This document shows, piece after piece, positions 1-5,092 of a stretch of 6,851 bases of DNA. Under the pieces are notes generated by a model. That model was not told the origin of the DNA and did not search any database. It saw only the letters and a program-made list of their open reading frames with translations. Within the stretch, counting starts at the first letter, position 1; each line of letters opens with the position of its first letter. Origin of the DNA: Gammaproteobacteria bacterium (GTDB lineage Bacteria > Pseudomonadota > Gammaproteobacteria > GRL18); the NCBI GenBank assembly GCA_030632625.1, contig DAOVUK010000173.1, positions 1 to 6,851 of the forward strand, given 5' to 3'. A program made the position numbers and the translations under genes.

Positions 1-119
1 CATACAGTGTTCCCTTAGTGGGAACTTTTACGGCTATCAACCAACTCATGCTCCCCAGGTCTGATGCGTACTCCACAGACTTAAAATCCCGTCAGCCCGA
101 CGGTATGGAAAAAGTATAA
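1..119 (+). CDS. Possible C-terminal end of an unidentified convergent gene (partial)
   Basis: From position 3 the plus strand is open for 38 codons and stops at TAA 117-119. The start lies beyond the left edge. The residues begin hydrophobic (YSVPLVGTFTAINQLMLP) and end polar (SRQPDGMEKV). I do not recognise the family. The main support is compositional: 1-119 is about half G+C, while 120-202 is about a quarter, so the change falls at the stop codon. A gene here would converge on the diguanylate cyclase with an 83-bp AT-rich gap. That gap holds no convincing hairpin terminator. Thirty-eight open codons can arise by chance, and a minus-strand frame across the same bases (GTG at 76, open to the edge) is a competing reading. 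The call is therefore tentative. Confidence 0.33.
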   Translation, partial: YSVPLVGTFTAINQLMLPRSDAYSTDLKSRQPDGMEKV

Positions 120-141
120 TCTATTTTCGTACAGAATTCAA
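113..141 (-). promoter_or_regulatory. Sigma-70-like promoter candidate reading leftward
   Basis: On the minus strand TTGAAT (141-136) is followed after exactly 17 bp by TATACT (118-113). This is close to the TTGACA/TATAAT consensus with ideal spacing. A transcript would start near 106 and run off the left edge. The site lies in a very AT-rich stretch (120-202) where such matches arise easily, and it overlaps the proposed plus-strand stop codon. It would make sense if a minus-strand gene or structured leader begins at 1-105, and it would be spurious if the plus-strand reading frame is real. Confidence 0.25.
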
Positions 142-202
142 CAATCACATGTCAAGATATTTATAATGACAATTAGAAAACTATCATAATAGGTGATTTT
201 AC

Positions 203-1159
203 TTATTCAACAAAACAAAAATTACTATTATGTGTTTTTTTAATGATATACATTGCTTTATCTGCAGATGATGTTAAATCAGATAATGTTTTTCCATTTT
301 CTGGAAAAATTGCTATGCCGATACTACAGCCAATATTTATTTCCATCCCGCCAAAATGATTAATACTGGAAATACTACTTATGACTCTTTCAGCTAATGT
401 TTTTAATTGTTCTTTATGACCAAATTCTGGAACAAGAATACAGAACTCATCACCACCAACCCGGTAAATAGTTTCATTTTCTCTCAGTAAGTGCTTCATT
501 TTTTCAGAAATAAACTGCAGTAATGCATCACCTACATCATGCCCCAGGTCATCATTAACCTTTTTAAATCTGTTGATATCCATATAGTAGAGCGCCATTT
601 TCCTATTGTATCGGCTCGCTCTTTTTGACTCATAAACAAAATCATTTATCAGGCTCCTTCTATTGGGAAGTTCTGTGAGCGGATCATGATTACCTAGAAA
701 TCTTAATTTTTCTTCGAGTATTTTTCTTTCGGTAATATTAAAAATGGCACCGAGCAAACCAATAGTCTCACCTGTTTCATTTGAAAAAGTGACCTTATGA
801 AACTGAACTATGCATTTTTTACCAAATGAAGCAGTGATATCTGCTTCATATATCTGTTGACCAGCGGCATCAAATAATTCTTTATCTTTTAAAAAAAATA
901 GATCAGCCTGAGATTTCGGCCATAAGTCATAAACAGTTTTGCCAATCATTTCCTCACGTGATTTTCCAGAAACCTCTTCATAGGCTTTATTGCAGGTAAG
1001 GTATTTACCCTGTATATCTTTGGCAAACAGGGGAATAGGGATTAAATCTAATACCTCATGGAATGATTGTTCATTTTTATTAATAAATTGAACTAAGTCA
1101 AAACTCATATTAGCTGGCTTTTGTGGTTTTTTGGCCAATCTTTTTACTCCGATACTCAA
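203..1159 (-). CDS. PAS-GGDEF diguanylate cyclase
   Basis: This is a probable cytoplasmic enzyme that makes cyclic di-GMP from two GTP, controlled by an N-terminal sensor. Residues about 33-148 form a PAS domain (PIPLFAKDIQGKYL, then the closing GAIFNITERK). A short linker (about 145-157) leads to the GGDEF domain (about 158-318), which opens with the usual NHDPLTELPNRR. The active-site signature GGDEF is intact at 235-239, and the metal and substrate positions D194, N202, D203 and the GHDVGD block (206-211) are present, so catalysis is expected. The product-inhibition RxxD site reads RENE (226-229), with Glu in place of Asp. There are no membrane segments or signal peptide, and no EAL domain. 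The longest frame starts at TTG 1159. TTG 1138 has a better ribosome binding site, and ATG 1108 is a third option. The gene follows glgP closely with no terminator, so cotranscription is likely. It is visibly AT-richer than fbaA and the flavoprotein gene. The signal sensed by PAS is unknown. Confidence 0.93.
   Translation of the reverse strand: MSIGVKRLAKKPQKPANMSFDLVQFINKNEQSFHEVLDLIPIPLFAKDIQGKYLTCNKAYEEVSGKSREEMIGKTVYDLWPKSQADLFFLKDKELFDAAGQQIYEADITASFGKKCIVQFHKVTFSNETGETIGLLGAIFNITERKILEEKLRFLGNHDPLTELPNRRSLINDFVYESKRASRYNRKMALYYMDINRFKKVNDDLGHDVGDALLQFISEKMKHLLRENETIYRVGGDEFCILVPEFGHKEQLKTLAERVISSISSINHFGGMEINIGCSIGIAIFPENGKTLSDLTSSADKAMYIIKKTHNSNFCFVE
1147..1150 (-). promoter_or_regulatory. 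GGAG ribosome binding site favouring a TTG start at 1138
   Basis: GGAG at 1150-1147 stands 8 nt before a TTG codon at 1138-1136, the eighth codon of the longest cyclase frame. The upstream TTG at 1159 has only a GGAG about 22 nt away (1185-1182), too far to serve it. ATG 1108 has no clear Shine-Dalgarno sequence. The site therefore points to a 311-residue product, with the PAS domain unaffected by the choice. Confidence 0.45.
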
Positions 1160-1192
1160 TGAGTTTATAGCATTGAAAATGCTCCGTTTGTT

Positions 1193-3706
1193 TTATTTCA
1201 GCTCTATCTTAACCGGTTTAACTTTCCATATGTCATCACAATACTCTCTGATTGCCCGGTCAGAAGAAAACTTGGCAATTCTGGCGACATTAAGTATCGA
1301 CATACGGGTCCAGTGTTCTACGTCACGAAATGCATGGCTCACCTCTGTCTGACAATCAATATAAGACTGGTAATCCGCACAGACTAAAAAAGGATCATGG
1401 TATTTTAATGAGTCTGTTAATAATTTAAACATGGAACGATCACCATGTGAAAACAGACCGCAATCTATTAATTCAATGGCATTTTTCAGCTCCTGGTTGT
1501 TTTCAATAATATGACCGGGGTTATAAGCATCAGCTTTCACCTGAGCAACCTCTTTAGCTGTCAGTCCAAAAAGGAAGAAGTTATCAGCACCAACCTCCTC
1601 TCGAATCTCAATATTAGCACCATCCAGTGTTCCAATAGTTAGCGCACCATTCATAGAGAACTTCATATTGCCCGTTCCGGATGCTTCTTTACCAGCGGTT
1701 GATATCTGCTCAGATAAATCCGCTGCGGGATAAATCATTTGAGCATTTTTTACATTAAAGTTTGGGATAAACACAACTCGCAGTAATTCATTAACCTGCG
1801 GATCGTTATTGATCACATCACCCACAGAGTTGATCAGTTTGATCATCAGCTTAGCCATGGTATAACCGGGTGCAGCCTTACCTCCAAAAATAAAGGTTCT
1901 GGGAGTAATATCCAGAGAGGGATTTTGTTTCAGACGTTGATACAGCGTAATCACATGTAAAATATTTAAATGCTGGCGTTTGTATTCATGAAAGCGTTTA
2001 ACCTGTATGTCAAACAAAGACAGGGGATCAACAATTATGCCTGTATTTTTGTTGATCCAGGCGGCCAGATTAATCTTTGCCGCTGTTTTGACGCTGCGCC
2101 ATTGATTATGAAAGTCACTATCATCTGAATACGATTCCAGGGCATTTAACCGGGTCATATCTCTGATCCAGTCATTGCTTTTTAATGTTTTGCTCAGTAG
2201 TTTTGATAATATTGGATTACTCAGTACAAGAAAACGTCTGGGGGTAACACCATTTGTTTTATTGCTGAATTTTTCCGGCCAGAGTTCATAAAAATCATTT
2301 AATAGCGTATCTTTGAGCAACTCTGTGTGTAATTGAGCAACCCCGTTAATGGCATGGCTGCCCACACAGGCAAGATGAGCCATCCGAATTGATTTTTCAC
2401 CTTCTTCGTTGATAATAGACATACGAGCTAACCTATCCAGGCGATTATGTTCACTCAAAAAATGCATTCGAACTTCGTCTAGGAAACGGCTATTAATTTC
2501 ATAGATAAGCTCAAGATGTCTCGGTAAAACCTGCTTAAATAATTTAACAGACCAGGTTTCCAGCGCTTCGGGCAACAATGTATGGTTGGTAAAGGCAAAG
2601 GTGTTCTGGGTAATATGCCATGCTTTTTCCCAGGGCATGTGATACTCATCGAGAAATATTCGCATCAACTCAGCAACGGAGATAGCAGGATGGGTATCAT
2701 TTAATTGTACGGCAAATTTGTGGTGAAAAGTGTCAGGCGACTTACCTGTAGCAGCATGCAAGCGTATCATGTCCTGCAGGGAGCAGCTGACAAAGAAATA
2801 TTGCTGTTTAAGACGTAATTCCTTACCACCGATTTTTTCATCATTGGGATATAATACTTTGGAAATATTTTCGGCAATAACTTTAGCTTCAATGGCTCCG
2901 TAATAATCACCGGTATTAAATGCCTGAAAATCAAAAGATTTCGGCGCCTCTGCTTTCCATAATCGCAATAAATTGCAGTTATTCACGCCATATCCCAGAA
3001 TCGGGGTATCATAAGCAACGCCATTAACACATAACTCAGGTACCCACTTAGTCTTGTGCTGATCCTGCTCATCCCGAAAGTGCTCTATATGACCGCCAAA
3101 GTTGACTGGAAAATACAGTTTGGGACGTGGTAATTCCCATGGGTTACCATTACGCAGCCAGGTATCAGACACTTCAACCTGCCAGCCATTTTCAATCTCC
3201 TGGTCAAAAATACCAAATTCATAACGAATGCCATAACCAATAGCCGGGATTTGCAGAGTCGCCAGTGAATCAAGATAACAGGCCGCCAGGCGGCCCAAAC
3301 CGCCATTGCCCAATCCGGGTTCTTCTTCCTGGTCCAGGATATCAACAAAATCCAGTTCCATTTCTACTGCACTTTTCTGGGCTTTTTCCATAATCCCCAA
3401 ATTGATGAGATTATTACCCAGATGGGGACCCAGCAAAAACTCGGCGGAAAGATAACAAACGGTGCGAACTTCCTGCTCCTTATAAGTTTGAGCGGAATGA
3501 ACCCAGCGCTTTAACATGCGGTCTCTCACCGTATAAGCAGCCGCCATATACTCATCATTAGCGGTTGCTGACTTTCCAGAGCGACCCTGCATATAAAACA
3601 GATTATCAGAAAAAGCTTTCATCAGGCAGGATTGAGATAATCCGCTACGAATACTTTCCCGTTGATTTTCTGCTGCTTTTTCACTGCTCAGTTTGTTATC
3701 TTTCAT
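1193..3706 (-). CDS. glgP: Glycogen (alpha-glucan) phosphorylase
   Basis: This cytoplasmic PLP enzyme splits terminal alpha-1,4-glucose units from glycogen or maltodextrin with phosphate, giving glucose-1-phosphate. At 837 residues it is slightly longer than E. coli GlgP (about 815), with the excess in a polar N-terminal tail. Family landmarks appear in order: YLSAEFLLG (85-93), GNGGLGRLAACYLDS (133-147), NDTHPA with the substrate-site His339, TNHTLLPEALE (373-383), VKRFHEYKRQ (569-578) with phosphate-site K570, R571 and K576, and EASGTGNMKFSMNGA, in which K682 is the expected Schiff-base lysine for PLP. These match rabbit K568, R569, K574 and K680 with a constant offset of two. No truncation or frameshift is seen. 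The ATG at 3706 has only a weak GAGA Shine-Dalgarno about 6 nt upstream. A small mobile element ends 32 bp upstream of the start. The sequence does not settle glycogen versus maltodextrin preference. No glycogen-synthesis genes are in view. Confidence 0.97.
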   Translation of the reverse strand: MKDNKLSSEKAAENQRESIRSGLSQSCLMKAFSDNLFYMQGRSGKSATANDEYMAAAYTVRDRMLKRWVHSAQTYKEQEVRTVCYLSAEFLLGPHLGNNLINLGIMEKAQKSAVEMELDFVDILDQEEEPGLGNGGLGRLAACYLDSLATLQIPAIGYGIRYEFGIFDQEIENGWQVEVSDTWLRNGNPWELPRPKLYFPVNFGGHIEHFRDEQDQHKTKWVPELCVNGVAYDTPILGYGVNNCNLLRLWKAEAPKSFDFQAFNTGDYYGAIEAKVIAENISKVLYPNDEKIGGKELRLKQQYFFVSCSLQDMIRLHAATGKSPDTFHHKFAVQLNDTHPAISVAELMRIFLDEYHMPWEKAWHITQNTFAFTNHTLLPEALETWSVKLFKQVLPRHLELIYEINSRFLDEVRMHFLSEHNRLDRLARMSIINEEGEKSIRMAHLACVGSHAINGVAQLHTELLKDTLLNDFYELWPEKFSNKTNGVTPRRFLVLSNPILSKLLSKTLKSNDWIRDMTRLNALESYSDDSDFHNQWRSVKTAAKINLAAWINKNTGIIVDPLSLFDIQVKRFHEYKRQHLNILHVITLYQRLKQNPSLDITPRTFIFGGKAAPGYTMAKLMIKLINSVGDVINNDPQVNELLRVVFIPNFNVKNAQMIYPAADLSEQISTAGKEASGTGNMKFSMNGALTIGTLDGANIEIREEVGADNFFLFGLTAKEVAQVKADAYNPGHIIENNQELKNAIELIDCGLFSHGDRSMFKLLTDSLKYHDPFLVCADYQSYIDCQTEVSHAFRDVEHWTRMSILNVARIAKFSSDRAIREYCDDIWKVKPVKIELK

Positions 3707-3730
3707 ATTTTTCTCATCGGGCTGGTATCA

Positions 3731-3738
3731 GAAAATAT
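3731..3738. repeat. Target-site duplication, glgP side
   Basis: GAAAATAT abuts the outer end of the left terminal repeat of the 185-bp element. The identical 8-mer abuts the right end at 3924-3931. Eight base pairs, AT-rich and directly repeated is the footprint expected for ISL3-type transposition. Confidence 0.85.
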
Positions 3739-3763
3739 GGCTCTTCACAAAAAAGCGTACTTT
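3739..3763 (+). repeat. Left terminal inverted repeat of the MITE
   Basis: It reads GGCTCTTCACA, five A residues, then GCGTACTTT. It pairs with 3899-3923 at 20 of 25 positions. The homology ends sharply after TTT at 3763. Confidence 0.85.
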
Positions 3764-3770
3764 CCAAATT

Positions 3771-3798
3771 GTAGAGACAAGGCATGCCTTGTCTCTAC
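3771..3798. repeat. Perfect 28-bp palindrome, copy 1
   Basis: The half-arm GTAGAGACAAGGCA is followed at once by its exact reverse complement, with a GCATGC centre. As DNA it could form a cruciform. As RNA on either strand it gives a stem of about 12 bp with a 4-nt loop. It lies inside the MITE, 34 bp from a sister palindrome. Confidence 0.95.
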
Positions 3799-3832
3799 GG
3801 TCACGTAACGACCGCCAGGGTGGTAAGCATAC

Positions 3833-3860
3833 GTAGAGACGTTGCATGCAACGTCTCTAC
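3833..3860. repeat. Perfect 28-bp palindrome, copy 2
   Basis: The half-arm GTAGAGACGTTGCA is followed by its exact reverse complement. It shares the outer eight bases (GTAGAGAC/GTCTCTAC) and the GCATGC centre with copy 1. It differs at three inner positions on each arm, and every change is matched on the opposite arm so the palindrome stays perfect. Confidence 0.95.
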
Positions 3861-3898
3861 CATATCTATGAATGGCTGAATTCACCGAGTGAATACAA

Positions 3899-3923
3899 AA
3901 AGTACGCAATAATGTGAAGAACC
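3899..3923 (-). repeat. Right terminal inverted repeat of the MITE
   Basis: On the minus strand, reading inward from 3923, it gives GGTTCTTCACA, TTATT, then GCGTACTTT. It mirrors the left end at 3739-3763. Confidence 0.85.
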
Positions 3924-3931
3924 GAAAATAT
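3924..3931. repeat. Target-site duplication, fbaA side
   Basis: GAAAATAT directly follows the right terminal repeat and is identical to 3731-3738. Confidence 0.85.
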
Positions 3932-3964
3932 TTATATGTCGCTCTGTTTTGCAAGCATGAGTCT

Positions 3965-4000
3965 AAGGGCCGTGGAAAATTTATTATTTCCAAGGCCCTT
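3965..4000 (-). terminator. Hairpin at the fbaA stop codon, probable weak terminator
   Basis: On the minus strand AAGGGCC (4000-3994) pairs with GGCCCTT (3971-3965). After one T/C mismatch and a T-A pair, GGAAA pairs with TTTCC, giving a stem of about 14 bp around an AT-rich loop of about 8 nt. The stem starts at the last two bases of the fbaA TAA. There is no real U-tract after it (CCCTTAGACTC), so it may act as a 3'-end stabiliser or partial terminator rather than a full intrinsic one. Transcription could then continue through the MITE into glgP. Confidence 0.55.
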
Positions 4001-5069
4001 AATTACGATTCATGCAGTTCAGATCTTCGAAAGCGATCAGCAGGCGCTTAACCATTGCCTCCTCACCAGCACGCAGCCACATACGCGGGTCATAAATCTT
4101 TTTATTTGGTTTTTCATCACCATCCGGATTACCGATCTGTCCCTGAAGGTAATCATGCTTCTCCATTTCATAAGCACGAACCCCATCCCAGGCTGCCCAT
4201 TGAGTATCGGTGTCGATATTCATCTTGATCACACCATAGGAGATAGCTTCACGAATCTCTTCACGGGCAGAACCGGAACCACCGTGGAAAACCAGGTTCA
4301 GGGGAAGATCACCAGTAGAAAATTTTTGCTGAACATATTTTTGTGAATTATCAAGAATCTTTGGGGTCAGATGCACATTGCCGGGTTTGTACACGCCATG
4401 CACGTTGCCGAAGGAAGCGGCTATGGTGAATTTTTCGCTGATTTTGATCAGCCGTTGATATGCAAGGGCCACATCTTCCGGCTGGGTATAGAGCGAGGCA
4501 TTATCGATATCGGTATTATCCACGCCATCTTCTTCACCGCCGGTGACACCCAGCTCCAGCTCCAGAGTCATACCGATTTTACTGAAGCGTTTCAGATATT
4601 GCTCACAGGTGGCAATATTATCTTCCAGAGGTTCAGAGGAGAGATCCAGCATGTGGGAGCTGAACAGAGGCTTGCCATGTTTGGCGTAATAGGCTTCACC
4701 CGCAGCCATCATACCATCTACCCAGGGCAGTAGTTTACGCGCCGCATGGTCAGTATGAAGAATCACTGGTACGCCATAAGCTTCTGCCATGGCATGCACA
4801 TGCTGGGCACCGGAAATCGCTCCTAGTACCATCGGATTGTCCGCAGGACAGCCTTTGCCGGCATAGAAACCTGCACCGCCGCTGGAAAATTGTACCATTA
4901 CCGGTGATTTGGCAATAGCTGCCGCTTCCAGTACCGCATTAATCGAGTCGGAACCGACAACATTTACCGCCGGCACGGCGAAATGTTCATCTTTGGCAAC
5001 TTGCAGGAGTTTCTGTACATCATCACCTGTTACTACACCGGGTTTTACTACTTCCAATACCTGGGTCAT
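3999..5069 (-). CDS. fbaA: Fructose-bisphosphate aldolase, class II (class IIA)
   Basis: This cytoplasmic zinc enzyme interconverts fructose-1,6-bisphosphate with dihydroxyacetone phosphate and glyceraldehyde-3-phosphate. It serves glycolysis, gluconeogenesis or, in an autotroph, the Calvin cycle. At 356 residues it is near the 359 of E. coli FbaA and shares its distinctive opening (KPGVVTGDDVQK, 9-20). By that alignment the zinc ligands are H108 (in ILHTDH), H224 (in NVHGVYKPGN) and H262 (in FHGGSGS). Further active-site residues are D107, D142, E172 and E180 (in TGGEEDGVDN), and the phosphate-binding block is NIDTDTQWA (284-292). All are intact, so an active enzyme is expected. ATG 5069 has AAAGGA 8 nt upstream and lies 23 bp after the flavoprotein stop with no terminator between, which indicates one transcript. 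The downstream neighbour glgP is separated by a hairpin and a mobile element. I see nothing odd in the protein. Confidence 0.97.
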   Translation of the reverse strand: MTQVLEVVKPGVVTGDDVQKLLQVAKDEHFAVPAVNVVGSDSINAVLEAAAIAKSPVMVQFSSGGAGFYAGKGCPADNPMVLGAISGAQHVHAMAEAYGVPVILHTDHAARKLLPWVDGMMAAGEAYYAKHGKPLFSSHMLDLSSEPLEDNIATCEQYLKRFSKIGMTLELELGVTGGEEDGVDNTDIDNASLYTQPEDVALAYQRLIKISEKFTIAASFGNVHGVYKPGNVHLTPKILDNSQKYVQQKFSTGDLPLNLVFHGGSGSAREEIREAISYGVIKMNIDTDTQWAAWDGVRAYEMEKHDYLQGQIGNPDGDEKPNKKIYDPRMWLRAGEEAMVKRLLIAFEDLNCMNRN

Positions 5070-5077
5070 TGTTTTTA

Positions 5078-5083
5078 TCCTTT
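5078..5083 (-). promoter_or_regulatory. Ribosome binding site of fbaA
   Basis: AAAGGA stands 8 nt before ATG 5069 within the 23-bp gap after the upstream gene. It is the strongest Shine-Dalgarno sequence in the window and fixes the fbaA start. Confidence 0.8.
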
Positions 5084-5092
5084 ATTGTAAAG

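Larger units (their letters stand above)
3739..3923. mobile_element. 185-bp MITE-like element with ISL3-type ends
   Basis: This small non-autonomous transposon-like element fills most of the fbaA-glgP gap. Its ends are 25-bp inverted repeats, GGCTCTTCACA...GCGTACTTT on the left (3739-3763) and GGTTCTTCACA...GCGTACTTT read inward from the right (3923-3899). They match at 20 of 25 positions, with the differences in one outer base and the 5-nt middle. A perfect 8-bp duplication, GAAAATAT, lies directly outside both ends. The GG(C/T)TCTTC tip and the 8-bp duplication fit the ISL3 transposase family; that assignment rests on family knowledge, not on a database match. There is no coding capacity for a transposase, so movement would need one supplied in trans. 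The interior carries two related 28-bp palindromes and smaller hairpins (GGTC/GACC at 3799-3813, ATTCAC/GTGAAT at 3880-3894). Removing the element and one duplication copy leaves a 99-bp intergenic region. Confidence 0.85.

Noticed and set aside
9..29. GTTCCC-TTAGT-GGGAAC hairpin followed by TTTT as a plus-strand terminator
   Set aside because: The stem is only 6 bp with a four-T run, and it would fall inside the proposed plus-strand reading frame, so there is no clear gene for it to end.
74..103. Resemblance to a tRNA-Leu(UAA) anticodon arm (GACTTAAAATCCCGT)
   Set aside because: Only two of the five anticodon-stem pairs form, and there is no acceptor stem, T-arm or CCA end. It could at most be a short chance or integration-site-like match.
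3771..3860. CRISPR array with two repeats
   Set aside because: There are only two units, each a perfect palindrome with differing inner bases, one 34-bp linker, and no cas genes. They lie within a transposon-like element.
3745..3993. Minus-strand 82-codon frame across the fbaA-glgP gap
   Set aside because: It runs through the palindromes, one terminal repeat and the target duplication of the mobile element, and has no protein-like features.
3936..4346. Plus-strand 136-codon frame opposite the end of fbaA
   Set aside because: It is antisense to a well-conserved gene, and its composition follows from the fbaA codons.
4371..4733. Plus-strand 120-codon frame opposite fbaA
   Set aside because: It is an antisense shadow of the conserved aldolase core with no recognisable domain or ribosome binding site of note.
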